The translations under genes were made by a program, and so were the position numbers. A DNA stretch of 48,729 bases, from assembly GCA_035417425.1 (NCBI GenBank), contig DAOLPD010000004.1:1-48729 (forward strand), in the 5' to 3' direction. Below are positions 13,904-26,300 of this stretch, piece by piece. Source of the DNA: BRH-c25 sp035417425 (lineage in GTDB: Bacteria > Bacillota > Clostridia > Lutisporales > Lutisporaceae). Position 1 is the stretch's first letter. The number at the start of each line of letters is the position of its first letter. The notes under the pieces are model-generated. The model worked only from the letters and a program-made list of their open reading frames with translations. It did not search any database and had not been told where the DNA came from.

Positions 13904-14950
13904 TTGAAGCTTAAAGTGTTATGGACAATGGCAGGGGGCATGGGAACCGCCTCCGATCTGGAAATGCTTAAGAATGTCAAGTCTTTCGATATTGATGTGG
14001 TTACTGCAGATACAAAAGACAAAGATTCTGCAGGCTTTGTTATAACGGGCAAAAAATTCGTGGTTCCTGAGAAAAAGGACTCAAAATATATAAATGCCAT
14101 ACTGGAAATATGCCGGGATGAAAAAATTACTACCGTCATACCCCAATACACTGACGAACTCTTTCTGATGTCTGAGAATATAAAGCGATTCGGCAATTTG
14201 GGCATAAAGGTGCTGGTTACCGAAGACACCGATAAACTTAGAATCGCAAATTGCAAGAGTGAACTCTACAAATATTTCAAGCGAAAAAGCTTCATACCGG
14301 AATACACCCTGGTTTCAGATATCGATTCGATAAAAAACGCCGTATACGAGCTGGGATACCCTTCTGTGCCTGTATGCATAAAACCGGCACAAGGAGAGGG
14401 AGGAAGAGGATTCAGAATCATAAGCAGTGAAAAAGTCGACATATTCAATGAATCTGCCGTTTCTCCGAAGCTTAGCCTTGAGGCATATTTGGAAAGTATA
14501 AGAAATTTGGACAGTATTCCTGAGCTTTTGGTTACCGAGTATCTTCCGGGCAAGGAATACAGTGTTGATTGTGTTTGCAAAAACGGAACGCCTTATATTT
14601 GCATACCGAGACAGAGAATAGAAACTGCAATGGGAGTATCAAGTGTATCCTTGATTGAAAAGAACGAGAAGCTGATTTCATATTCAAAGGAGGTAATATC
14701 CTCCCTCAACCTTTCATATAACATAAATATACAGTTCAAATATTCAAAAGAAGGAAAACCGATGCTCATAGAAATCAACCCCAGAGTATCCGGTTCTTTA
14801 GTTGCAAACTACGGGGCAGGGATAAACATGCTGGAAGCCGCACTGAGGCTTGCTTATGATATGCCCTTAGGAAAAACTGAAATAAAATGGGGAACAAAAA
14901 TGATAAGGCAATGGAGTGAGATCTTCATACAGCAGCACCCTAGACCATGA
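13904..14950 (+). CDS. ATP-grasp carboxylate-amine ligase (CarB-like)
   Basis: A 348-residue protein starting at TTG with AGGAGG eight bases upstream. Residues 1 to about 105 form a pre-ATP-grasp Rossmann-like domain (LWTMAGGMGTASDL). The ATP-grasp part follows: CIKPAQGEGGRGF (nucleotide loop, around 160-175), LVTEYLPGKEYSVD, and MLIEINPRVSGSL (metal-binding Glu/Asn). It resembles the CarB synthetase domain and stand-alone ligases that join a carboxylate to an amine. The substrate is unknown. It is divergent from purC, and its 3' end overlaps the convergent DUF2156 gene by 11 bp. Confidence 0.8.
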   Translation: MKLKVLWTMAGGMGTASDLEMLKNVKSFDIDVVTADTKDKDSAGFVITGKKFVVPEKKDSKYINAILEICRDEKITTVIPQYTDELFLMSENIKRFGNLGIKVLVTEDTDKLRIANCKSELYKYFKRKSFIPEYTLVSDIDSIKNAVYELGYPSVPVCIKPAQGEGGRGFRIISSEKVDIFNESAVSPKLSLEAYLESIRNLDSIPELLVTEYLPGKEYSVDCVCKNGTPYICIPRQRIETAMGVSSVSLIEKNEKLISYSKEVISSLNLSYNINIQFKYSKEGKPMLIEINPRVSGSLVANYGAGINMLEAALRLAYDMPLGKTEIKWGTKMIRQWSEIFIQQHPRP

Positions 14951-15761
14951 TTGCCTTATACTTCTTCAGCATAGCGCAAGGATTGTATTTTTCTTTGAAT
15001 CGTCTGAGGCCGGGAAGCCCCATGTCATCCTCTTTATTAATATATTCCTCATCCATCCTCTTTGCCAGTTCACTTACAAGATATGCATGGACACCTCTGT
15101 GGGAATTGTTTGTAAGCTCAACATGGGATTGGACCATATCGCCGGATACTTTCTCATACAGGCAAAATGCCGCCACTTCGTCATTTTCCAGAACCACTCC
15201 GCCCTTCAGGTTGAATTGGGCGATACTGTCAAGCATCTTATATGTAGGCTCCAGCTTGTCTTCCGTATTGTGGTATTTTAATGTAAATGCCTTGCATTCA
15301 TCTATGTACAGCTCGATTCTTTCATCAAATTCAGGCAGTGCAGCCCTTACATAGCTGGAGAAGTTATTCCTTTGATTCCTGAACTTTTTGCCTTCATACT
15401 CTATGAAATCCGATTTTCTGAATATATAGTCAAAAGAATCCCTGTCTTCTTCCAAAACAAACCCAAAATCCTTAAAAGCTTCTGTATATTCTTGAGGTAT
15501 TTTAGAAAATACAGGACTTGTATCCATTTTACCGCAGTATTCAAGAACTGCTGCTATCCCCTGCTCCAAATCCCCCAAAGGCATATAAAAACAGGCAGGA
15601 CCCATATCAGACCGGATTATTACTGTTCCGTTGTTTTCTGCCATTTTCAGCTTGTATAATTCATTATACATATATAGATATGAGAACAGGTAATCCGAGC
15701 AAATGTATCCATACTTTCCGAAAATATGCTTATCGGCAAGTGTGATTTTCCTGAAATCCAT
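14940..15761 (-). CDS. DUF2156 (GNAT-fold, phosphatidylglycerol lysyltransferase C-terminal-like) protein
   Basis: A 273-residue protein resembling the clostridial DUF2156 family, related to the acyltransferase domain of MprF. Visible marks are the N-terminal FRKITLADKHIFGKYGYICSD, a middle EGKKFRNQRNNFSSYVR, and a C-terminal LPGLRRFKEKYNPCAMLKKY. Two tandem GNAT-like halves are expected. No membrane helices are present, so unlike MprF it is soluble and may transfer an aminoacyl group or another acyl group to an unknown acceptor. The RBS AGGAGGCAGAAGCAT precedes the ATG. Confidence 0.8.
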   Translation of the reverse strand: MDFRKITLADKHIFGKYGYICSDYLFSYLYMYNELYKLKMAENNGTVIIRSDMGPACFYMPLGDLEQGIAAVLEYCGKMDTSPVFSKIPQEYTEAFKDFGFVLEEDRDSFDYIFRKSDFIEYEGKKFRNQRNNFSSYVRAALPEFDERIELYIDECKAFTLKYHNTEDKLEPTYKMLDSIAQFNLKGGVVLENDEVAAFCLYEKVSGDMVQSHVELTNNSHRGVHAYLVSELAKRMDEEYINKEDDMGLPGLRRFKEKYNPCAMLKKYKAIMV

Positions 15762-15860
15762 ATGCTTCTGCCTCCTTTGAAAAATGCAGAGCCTCCGCAG
15801 AAAAGGGCTTCCTTAAAGGCAGCCCTTATTCCTGACATGCATTTGTTCTTATCCTGACTT

Positions 15861-16742
15861 CTACAGTTCGATGTGTGCCGCTATGCCATATCCCTTATCG
15901 GCCTTAGGCCCTACAAAACTCCATTTCCCCGGAATTCCCAAATCCTTAGCTAAACCCTCTAAAGTATACATCATTATACCGGCATCTATATAATTCCTTG
16001 GATTTTCCGGTTCCAGAACCGTGAGTTCCGCTTCTCCGTCCTTTAATATTATTCTGCAAGGCTGCAAATTCTTATAAGACGGCGCATTCCTTATATAGAA
16101 GAATAGGTCTGCCATGCCTCTGTTCTCCAATTCCTCATAGGTAGCCGGCCTTCCCCATTCATGCATATATACGATTTCACCCAAGGCAAGTCTCGCCCTG
16201 TCGGAAATCTCGGCCTCTGCATGTTTTATGCCATAAGGATTCTGCCTGTATTCCGAAGCTTCATTTGTCACGGATGTGCGGAGCTTTTTATTCTTTAATG
16301 CCTTCTCATCGGCTATTCCGAATGCAAGAAGGTAATTGACCCTTAATGCACAGTCTCCCGCCAGTTTTGCCTTAATGTCGTCGGATACTCCCCTGATATC
16401 TATCCAGCAGCTGCCCAGATACATCTCCTGCAGTTTTTTGACCACCGACTGCATATAGTATGCACCGAAGAATTCATCTTCATAATTTTCCTTGGTAACG
16501 GCAAGCCCTATATAGTGCGGACTCTTAATCATAACACCGCTGTAACCGCCGACACCGTTCAATGCATTGAAGACATCACTGCCGTTTTTCAGCATGATAA
16601 GTGAAAAGCCTTTTTCTTTCCCTGCATCGGCATTGATTTTTTCGAGGTATACTTTGATATCTGAAAGCACCAGATCCTTTAAACTCTCTTCTTCATAATC
16701 CCTGATAGATTGAAGGTTTGCCAGGAAATCCCTGAAGTTCAT
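15861..16742 (-). CDS. TM1586-type nitroreductase family protein
   Basis: A 293-residue flavoprotein of the nitroreductase-like family with two half-domains (PF14512 type). The N-terminal half has GVGGYSGVMIKSPHYIGLAV; the C-terminal half has NAPSYKNLQPCRIIL and NYIDAGIMMYTLEGLAKDLGIPG, FMN-binding-type segments. It probably reduces a small organic substrate with NAD(P)H, or binds flavin only. The start at 16742 is chosen because GGAGG is seven bases upstream; the ATG two codons earlier overlaps the RBS. Confidence 0.8.
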   Translation of the reverse strand: MNFRDFLANLQSIRDYEEESLKDLVLSDIKVYLEKINADAGKEKGFSLIMLKNGSDVFNALNGVGGYSGVMIKSPHYIGLAVTKENYEDEFFGAYYMQSVVKKLQEMYLGSCWIDIRGVSDDIKAKLAGDCALRVNYLLAFGIADEKALKNKKLRTSVTNEASEYRQNPYGIKHAEAEISDRARLALGEIVYMHEWGRPATYEELENRGMADLFFYIRNAPSYKNLQPCRIILKDGEAELTVLEPENPRNYIDAGIMMYTLEGLAKDLGIPGKWSFVGPKADKGYGIAAHIEL

Positions 16743-16810
16743 AATCATGCCTCCTTTTCTAACTCCGTTTATTATATCTTAATCCATAGCTCAATAAATA
16801 TCAAGTGGGT

Positions 16811-16873
16811 GGGACACGGGGACGTTTCGCGTGTCTCGCTTTCAGTGGGACAGGAGAAACGTCCCCGTGTCTC
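16811..16873. repeat. REP-like palindrome, copy A
   Basis: GGGACACGGGGACGTTTC (16811-16828) pairs with GAAACGTCCCCGTGTCTC (16856-16873), 17 of 18 matching. The right 28 bp (16846-16873) matches 17343-17370 at 25 positions. This GC-rich repeat is out of character with its AT-rich flanks and resembles clostridial REP elements linked to IS200-like transposases. Confidence 0.75.
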
Positions 16874-16937
16874 AAATAAATCGTATAGATGTATTATAAA
16901 ATGTGGTAAACTTACATCAAGGAAGGAGTTGATAATA

Positions 16938-17327
16938 TTGAGCAGCAGTAAAAGCATTCAGGAAGAAATGCTGGAGAAAAAAATCTGGGCTGTAATAGGT
17001 GCAAACAATGATTCCGACAAATTCGGCAATATTATTTATAAAAAGTTGAAATGCGAAGGCTACAAGGTATATCCGGTAAATCCTATGTACGAATATGTGG
17101 ACGGGGACCGGTGCTATCCAAATCTGTCATCGCTTCCGGAGCTCCCTGAGGTTCTGGATATGGTGGTATCTCCAAAAAGAGGCAAGGCATTCATAGAGGA
17201 AGCCGCTGCCCTTGGCATAAAAAACATATGGCTGCAGCCGGGAACCTGTAACCGGGAAATTCTGGATCTCCTAAAGTCAAAACAGCTGACAGGAGTGCAA
17301 GCATGTGTTCTGGTTGCATTATGCTGA
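16938..17327 (+). CDS. CoA-binding domain protein (YccU-like)
   Basis: A 129-residue protein starting at TTG (16938) with AAGGAG upstream. It is a single CoA-binding Rossmann domain: IWAVIGANNDSDKFGNIIYK, then YPVNPMYEYVDGDRCY, and LGIKNIWLQPGTCN. Such proteins bind CoA or a related nucleotide; a physiological function is not established. The open frame runs further upstream to 16710, but that part crosses the REP-like palindrome and has no RBS. Both sides of the gene are flanked by copies of the same palindrome, suggesting mobilisation or repeated insertion of the repeat. Confidence 0.85.
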   Translation: MSSSKSIQEEMLEKKIWAVIGANNDSDKFGNIIYKKLKCEGYKVYPVNPMYEYVDGDRCYPNLSSLPELPEVLDMVVSPKRGKAFIEEAAALGIKNIWLQPGTCNREILDLLKSKQLTGVQACVLVALC

Positions 17328-17331
17328 TTGA

Positions 17332-17382
17332 AGACGCGGGGATGGGACAGGCGAAACGTCCCCATGTCCCATCCCCGCGTCT
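17332..17382. repeat. REP-like palindrome, copy B
   Basis: AGACGCGGGGATGGGACA (17332-17349) and TGTCCCATCCCCGCGTCT (17365-17382) are perfect 18-bp arms with a loop GGCGAAACGTCCCCA that carries the repeat core. It lies four bases after the CoA-binding gene's stop and just below the stop of the giant gene, so it probably also ends both transcripts. Confidence 0.75.
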
Positions 17383-17396
17383 CATTGTGTATTACT

Positions 17397-20300
17397 TTAT
17401 TTTACCATGTTCATTATCAGCCTCTTCAGGATCGCGCTTATCTCCGCTCTTGTGCATTTTCCTTTAGGATCAAAGCGGTTACCTGGTTTGCCGCTGATGA
17501 TTCCCGCCTTCTGTATAGTTCCCACACCGGCTTTTGCCCACGTGCTTATCTGAGCGTCATCAGCAAAAGCAGAAGCTGCCGCACTGATTTCTTCTAACTT
17601 AATTCCTGTAAATTCAGCAAAGTTTGCCAGAATCACCGCTATTTCTTCACGGCTTACAACCTTATCGGGGGCGTACTGTCCGTTTCCGACACCGGCAACA
17701 ATACCGTTCTGTGCCGCCCATTCCACATAGGGTGCATAGTAGGCATCCTTACTGACATCTGTGAAACGGGAGGTAGTGAAGCCGCTGGTGTCAGCATCCC
17801 ACAGCCTGCCTAATATTGTTACTGCCATACCTCTTGTCAAAGAAGCTTCAGGGCTGAATACCCCTTCTGCCGTACCGACCAGCAGTTCCCTTGCGGTAAT
17901 AAAATCTATGTCTTTCTTTGCCCAATGTCCTGCGGTATCCATAAAAGTTTTCTCATTATTTTTGAACAGGTATTCATTCTCCTTCCGGTCAACTATATTC
18001 ATCATGCTTCCGATTGCGGCACTGAATCTCAATATTTTTTCTTTCCCGTTTTTTATGAAATACGGTACTGCCGTATCGTCAGATATCACATCCTGAGGAA
18101 TCTGCAGTGATTTCTTCAATACATCGATTCTCGCATCAGCAAATACATAATCCGAGCAGCTTGACTGGTATACAGTGACAAAACCTTCTTCATCCACAAC
18201 TGCCTTCTGCATGTATTCCAGCTCTCCGGTTTCCTTGTTTTTATAATAATAGTACAAGGTCTGCCCTGCATATTCCTTGCCAATTTTAATTTTGATCTCC
18301 GCTTCTCCCGGAAGCTTTCCGCTGTGATTGAAATGTACTGCTGCAATAATCTTATCATTCTTGATTTTGCTGAAAGTCATTCCGAAGTCTATATATCCCT
18401 GTCCGGCAGTATCCTTAATGGATCCTTTCTTGAATGTCATAGTGTAGCCGTTGCCTTTAATTATGATATCCCTGCTTTGATTAATATCCGCCATTTTCTT
18501 CAATACCTCTGCACTGACTGCTGAATAACCTCCAATATCAATTGAGACGGGATTTTGTGACCAGTCAATGCTGCTGTTGTCCAAAGTGTTGTTTCCCTGG
18601 GTATTCCCTGTGTTTGTGCCTGATCTGTCATCTGAATCTTCACCGGTTGCTGCAGTTACCTCCAGCTCTGCCGTCGCCTCTGACACACCGTAATTATTAT
18701 CTCCGTTGTAAACTGCTCTGAGCTTGTGTACTCCTGCAGATGCATTTCTCCAGATGTACTCAGCTCTGCCGTTAATAACAGGTACAAGATCCTCCAATAC
18801 CGTGTAATCGCTTTCGAATCTTACAGTACCGGTCGGAACATCACTTCCCTCTCCGCTTATAATTGCTGTCAGTGTGACAGGTCTTCCATGTACTGCGCTC
18901 CCGCTAATATCAAGCGTCATTTGCGAAGCACCTTTTCCTACTGTAACACCGGCCGGACTGCAGCTTATTTTTACTGTTTTATTATCCACAGCATTATTGT
19001 TGGTGTTAGTCACAATGCAATAGTAATATACAGTGCCTGCCTGTGTCGTGGGGGGTGAATAGGCTGTTTCTACGGCTCCCTCTATTGGGCTTCCATCAAT
19101 AGTATTGTTGTATAAATTCTTATACCATTGGTAGGACAATACCCCTCCATCATCTGTCTCAGCTGCTATTTCGAGATTCACAGTGCCTCCCATAGCTATG
19201 GTTGCATCTTCCGGCTCTGCGGTCAGATTTGGTATCTTTGCATCCATAGGCGCATATTCTCCCTCTGCCGGTGTTGCATTTTCTGACCATTCCGACCAGG
19301 GGCCTGTTCCTGCGGCATTTTTTGCCGCAACTCTGAATTTGTATGTTCTGCCATTGACCAGGCCTGTGAATTCGAATCTTCCCGATGCCAAAGAATTTCT
19401 TGATATAGTGTCCGTTTCATCATTAATATTTCTTGCTTCCACTATATAGCCTGTCAACGGTATTCCCCCTGTATCGGAAGGAGGCGTAAAATAGACATAA
19501 ACCGTACCATTTCGCGGTAATACATTATCAACTGTCGGAGCACCGGGCATTTCAGCTATGGACTTGACTATCACATCCTTAAAGGCTGCCGTGTTTTTAT
19601 CAGCCACACGAAGTATGGTTTCTCCTTCAGCTGAGCTTTCTATTGTTATTTTCTTATTAGCATTATCATAACTCATATCTGTTAATATCGTTGTTCCCCC
19701 TGAGGCTTGAAGCTCTGTCAGCTCAATGGCCGGGTCCTCAATTCCGCTGGATTCTGTCTCCACTGCAAAGCTGTTGGGTTCACCGGGAACAATGTAAAGC
19801 CTGTCTGCCATTTTTATGCTGCCTATGGGAGGTATTTCCGCAAAAGCTGTATTGTTTCCGTCCTCATCATATTCTGATGTATCTGTTTCTGCCAAAAATC
19901 GCAGCTTCAAAGATCTGTCCGAAGGATCTTCCGCATAATTGTCAAAATATGAAAGAGGCAGCAGCAGGTCGTTTTCATTATTAAGCTTCAATGTTCCGTC
20001 AGTCTGTACGACGTAATTGCCGGATCCATCCTTTTCATAATCATGATTGTTGGTTACATAGCTTACTTCCTCACCGGATTCAATTTCCCCAAGGTTTACA
20101 TCTCCTTCAGGGCCTATTTCGCTGACAGGCAGGTATTCTATGACTTCTATTTCTTCGCCGTCTTCTGTAGTCTCCGTTTTAGTCACTCCATATTCAACCT
20201 TCAGAGTTGTACCATAAGCTGTTTCAGCCCCATAGTTTTTAACCGTTGCCGTAATATCAACAGGCAAATACCTCTCATCGCCTATTGTTACAATTTCACC

Positions 20301-23300
20301 GCCCTTCTTTACCGAGACATCCTCCAGAACCAGTTCAGCCTTATCCTGATCCGTTGAGTACCAGGAAATACCTCTCATCTCCGGTTTCCCGGTATAGCTG
20401 TTATAGTTATAGGCATCAGTGTGGCTTGCGTGTTCCTTTACTGTAAAGTAAAGGTATTTGCCATCCGGATCGGAGGGCAAAGGATCTGAAAGAAGCTGTG
20501 TCCCAATCTGTCCATATACGGTGTCTTCGCTGTACAGCAAGGTATCCAGATATCCTCCCGAAGGAATATTAGCCTTTACGCTCCATTCTGCCAGGGATGT
20601 ACCGGTAGTGCCATCCCCATGCAACAGATTGATCTTAATAGGCTTATCCTCCGACCCTCTCAGGGCAAAGTCCCCTACATTCTTAAAGGTCACCCTGGGT
20701 GTCAGCCTGGCTCCCGGAACAAACACCTTATTATCGAGAATCAGTGACGGTGAGCTGATGGTTCTTGTTCCCACAGGAAAGCTCATGGTGTAGAAGCCTC
20801 TGGTACTCTCCTTGGCATAAATTGATGTTCCATCTCTTGCGGGTATTTTTATTTTTTCACTAGTTTTTAATGGATTTGTCATTTCTTCCAGTTCCGTCAG
20901 GGCAGTCTGAGATACCAGCAGCAGGGAGTCTCCATCTCCGACTATTACTTTTGGTTTTTGAAATACCAACTTGTAATTGTCTGCATAGTATGCTTCCTTT
21001 ATTTCTTCCTCTGTCCAGCCTTTATCCAACGACTCCTCGTATATGTTCATGCCCCTCATTGCAAGCATAATGCCTTTTCCCCAGGTATTTGTCTCGGGAT
21101 CGTACTTCGTCATATATATGGCATTATTATTGGTATAAGGCACCGTTGAGGTATATACAGCAGAGATATTCCCGCCACCGTCCAGGCCTATCGAGAAGTC
21201 TCCCTTTCCGTCTCCGGCCTCATTGTCGCCCAATTCAAAGAATGGTTTGAGTTCTCCATAGTCAAGATCTCCGTCTGTAATCTCCTCAAGATTATCATTG
21301 TCTATGACATAATATCGATTATTCATATTGAACAGCAGCATCAGTTCAGGACCGCCCTCGGGATCCAGCTTGCCTTCCATAAATTCCAGCCCGCTGAAGA
21401 AGGGGTCGATAAATTCTTCACTGCGAGAAGTTCCTACATAAATTCCATCATAAGCATTATCCTCTGAGTCAACAAGCTTTCTTATAAGCAGCGGTTCTTC
21501 CAGAGAAACCTTCCCGTCGCCGTCGATTGCACCTTTTCTCAGATATAAGAACTTTGCTGTCATATCTACGGCATCATCCGGATCCAGATAGTTGTAGCTT
21601 GTTGTATAGGCAAGATAAAATTCATCATTATCCAGAGGATATAAATCTGCCTGTTCAACCCTTGTTCCGGCATCTTTCCAATCATCAACTGGGTCAATTT
21701 CAGTTATTATGAAGCTTCCGTCCTTTTCTACGCCGAAGGAGAAAGTTGAATACTTGCCGTATAGAATATTCATATTCCTGAAATTGCCTGCCTTGAAATC
21801 AAAGTATGGATACAATTGTTTTGCCTTGGCCTTAGTAAGACCAGGCTGTCCATTCCTAATCCCTATTTGCTCGATCATACTTTCCTCGAAATCCGAATCC
21901 AAATCGTCCAGCTCAGTTTCAGTATATGGTTCCGCCTTAATACCTAAAACTACATCCTTCTCCCCTACAGTCGCAGTCTTAGGCAGGAAATTGAAATTAC
22001 CATCCGGTGTTCCTATGATTACAGCATCTCCGAATCCCTTATCCTCATATACCATATCATAAACAGAGTATTTCAGCTGGGTATTGGCGGCACTGTTCTT
22101 AAGCACTCCTTCCGAATCTCCCAATTCCGAATCAGGGGTTACAGTCCTATTATCGATCCAGGCTGCTATGATTCTTGTACCGTCCACATGGACATCAAAG
22201 GCAGAATCACCTTTGCAATCCTTTGTCTCATCCGGTGTCCCGGCATATACCTTGTCCACCACAGTGTAGTTATTCACGCCGCCGCCAACAGGATTTATCA
22301 AATTGCCTGATGCATCAATTTCCGACAATACCAGCATATCTGCATCAACAGTGGTTCTTCCCTCTCCTCCGTCTATCATATATAGCATGTAGTTTTTACC
22401 GTTTACCGAAAACAGCTTGTAATCGGAGCTGTACCGCAGATTATTCGCAAGCTCTTTGGAATATGCCCCTTCGTTGTATTCACCCAGTTCAAAATCTCCG
22501 TGCTCCGCAGGAATGGACATTATTCCGAATCTATTTTGTGAACTGCCAATGGTCTGGTCATCATAGGTTCTTCCCGAAATGCGGAGTCCTGTCCGGGGCT
22601 GAATTTTACCGCCCATATCCGCGGCGGACATCGCACCCATTTTCCCGGATTTTTCCATTTTTTCTCCGAAGACCTGCCATTCAAACTCCCATTCCTCAGG
22701 ATCTCTTCCTTTCTCATAGGTTAATTCAAATGAAATAGCCTCCATTTCAAAACTAAAGCAAAGGAATACAGCCCTGAAGCCTAAAGCCGCTCCTATTGAG
22801 AATTCATCTACTCCTGAAGCTTCAGCAGTCTCTGCAATCTTTATCAAAAGCCCTATATTAACCTTCAGGAATATCTCAAACTTGCACAGCTCTACTCCTA
22901 TTCCAATCCCGGCTTCCACTTCGATCTCCAGGTTTATATCCCCGGTGCATGTTACCTGGCTGGTGCGAAGCCCCTCGGCATCATAACCATAATCCACTTC
23001 AATATTAAGGCCTACCTCAACATCTGCACTGAAAATAATATATACATATACAATGGGCAAAGGCGGCAGACGTTGAGAAACCTTTACTTCTCCGTTAAAG
23101 GTGACAAAGATCTTTGCCTCGTCAAATTCCCATTGCGCCTCAATTTCATCATATTCCCACATAAAAGATGCGGAAAAGCCGAACATAAAGGAAGCATCCA
23201 CATCAGCCTTAGGCTTAAGCGCCTTGCCGGTATCATCCAATCCCTTTGCCGCATTTTTCAGCTGGTCAAATATGTTCTTGCCTTTTGCTCCTTTGCCTAC

Positions 23301-26300
23301 GGCATCCTTCATGTCATCAAGATATTTTGAAGCATTTTTCCCCAGTAACCCTGTATTTTTATCATCTTTTTTCTGATTACCCCCTCCGATCAAGGGAATC
23401 CCCAGTTCAAAGCCAGCTCTGTTTCCGTCCAGGATCACTTTAAAGGGGCCTGCCGGCATTTCTATTTTGGGAAGATTCATCTCCGGTTTCTCAGCTCCGG
23501 GGGTATCCTGAGTATCTCCGCCATCGGGAACACCAAATTCCAAATCCTGATCCTGCTCAAATTCCCCGAGCACTATCTCCCTGTATGTGCTTACAGAATC
23601 ATATCTGTCGACCATTTCTCCATAGTTGTTATAAAGCTGCAGTACTACCTGGTCACTGTTTCTGAAGCTTCCGATATAATCGTTGATTTCATCAGTGCCG
23701 GTAATTGTTTTGGGGCCTGCAACCGTTTCCTTTTCCGCCTCTGTAATTGGTGCGGGATTTGTAAAGGGGGTCTTCAGATTTCCCTCAAAGTTAGGATTCC
23801 AACTCCATTTTTTAGTTGCTTCATCATAGACAGGCGGATTCATATCTCCTCCCAGAGGAACAGTGATGCTGCCTTTCATTGCTTCAACTCCGTATATCGG
23901 CACCTTTGTATCCCCTGTTTCAATTTCCCTGTATGCCTTCAATTCATCAGTGTATCTGGCTAATTCGGCATCACTTGTAGCAGTCGTTACAAATGAAGCC
24001 TTCAAATCGTACCTGATACTGGTGTCATCTGCGGGAGTAATGTTGATTTTTCGGGGCAGCAAAACATAATCGAATTTCAGCAGCTTCTGCTTGCCGTCCT
24101 CCCTGTCAAAAAAGCTGTTGACATACCTGCCGCCATTCACATATCCCACCATGGTGTCACCTGCATCGACCTCTCCGTTCCCGTTTTCATCTATATACAT
24201 CTCTGCCGATTCAATACCGCTTATCCTTACCTCCTGCTCCCGTGCCATGGATTCGGAATCATAGAATATCATATAGATTGTATCCTCGTAGTAATCTTCT
24301 ACCTTGATTGGAACAGGCCCATAATACATTTGCCCGTCATAGGCTATTGCTTCACCGTTTTTCAGATTGAAATCAAATACTGTAGCATCGGTTTCTTCTC
24401 TATATATATAGGTATTTGTCAATCTCCCGTCAGCAAGGCCCGGCATTCCATTGACTGTACCTCTTATTTTATAACCGATGTCGGGTTGGAAAGCTATCTG
24501 CTCTGCCTTACGCCTTGCTCTTAGTTTATAATTTTCACCAGTTTCTCCCCCCGCAATATCCTGAGGCAAAACATTGGGAGAATAGTCAAGGAAGATTGTC
24601 TGGATTCTTTCCATCTCCACATAAAGGGAGTATTGATCAGTTTCTGCATTCAGACAGGAAAGCTCCCTGGTGCGTTGTATTTTGCTGTTATCATCGGATC
24701 TGAGCTGAATAGTGACAGCTTTATCACCTCCTCCGACATCTACAATTCTTCCGGTGTTTATAACCGTCCATACGCCGTTTACCAGTTTCTTCAATTGCAC
24801 ACTCTTGATTCTGAAAGCCCCCGAAGAAGCCGATTCATTCAGCAGCAGGTTAGAGCCCGCATAAAGCTTTCCTTCTCCGTTTGTGCCCCCTTCATTGTTA
24901 TAAAAACTGACTACAGGCTTAATTCTGTTTAAAGCCTCATTTGAGTTTGCATTTAAGTAATCGTCCCCATCCTTGCACACAACTTCATACCTGAGATTAT
25001 TGATGGCGACCCGCTCCAGGTAAAGATCATCCACCCAGGTACGAAAATAGGTATTGTTTTCCCAGCTGTTATCAAAAGTGGCAAGAACCGGCCGATCGTA
25101 ATTAACATAATTCTCATTAATATTTAACAAAGGACTGAAGGAAAAATTTATCACAGTCTCATTTCTTCCCTGTCCCGTATACTGGGCCAGTATCAAACCG
25201 GTATGAGTAACAGCGGTAATTGCTTCTCTGCTGCTTTCTGACAGTTGGCTGTAGTCCGCATCATTATTGGACAGAAGAAACATCCCTTGGTTCTTGTCTC
25301 CTAAGACTGTATCATTAAATTGTATGGATACATGTCCCGACATGGATTTATAGAACTCATAAAGCCCATTCAGATCAGTCGCCTTCATTATCGCATAACC
25401 ATACGGATCACTGCCGCTGGCATCCCATACCGTCCATACCCTGTTTTCATTTTCAAAACCAAAACCGACATATCCCTTATCTTTACCCCCAGCCTCATCA
25501 TGATAAGACCTTGCCGAGCGTGTATGCCATTTATCTGCAGAGCCTACCAATAATCCATAAAAATCATCGCTGTTGTCATAATGAGTGCCGAATCCGAATT
25601 TATCCATATCATAAGCAAGTCTGGTGTATTTTTTCCAACCTCCCTGATTTGCTGCAAGCCCCCAATTCTCCTGAACCACGGCCATAGGAACAATGCCGCC
25701 CTTAGAAGCTTTCGGGGCTGTTTCCACAAGAGGTGTGGATTCCTTGATCTCCGGTATGACTTTAATTTCATCATTATTCGATATGATTGCATCATCAGAT
25801 ATTGCAGTTTCTCCGCTTATATCAATACTCTCCAAATCTGTCACAAGAGTGGCGATATTCATTTTCGCATCCTTCTTAGCCGAGTTGTAAAGATATACTA
25901 CAGCCTCTCCTCCATCCTCAGCAATATCTCCGCCCTTCGGATCAGAGAGTCTGACCCTAAAATTTACATCCTCGGACACATTCTCTTTGTTGTCGTTAAT
26001 AAGCGGAATCTCTATGACTGCAGTTTCCTCCCCGCAGTTAAACATCAGAGTCCCGGAGGTTTCGGCAAAATCCACTCCCGCAGCGGCGGTATCTGATACT
26101 GTCTCGTAATCTACCGAAAAGACATACTGGGTTCCTCCGGTCCTTACTACCTCCAAAACGGCGAAGCCTCCGCTCTTGTCAAACCTTGTACTCTTTTCGG
26201 CAAAGGATACATGGCTTTCTATATAAGGATCGTTGTCCTGAACACATACTGTGAATCTATTGCCGTCTTCAAGGAATTCAGCGCCTTCCGCACCGTAAAT

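Noticed and set aside
16710..16937. N-terminal extension of the CoA-binding protein
   Set aside because: It crosses the REP-like palindrome and the start region of the nitroreductase gene; the TTG at 16938 has a good RBS and matches the domain start.
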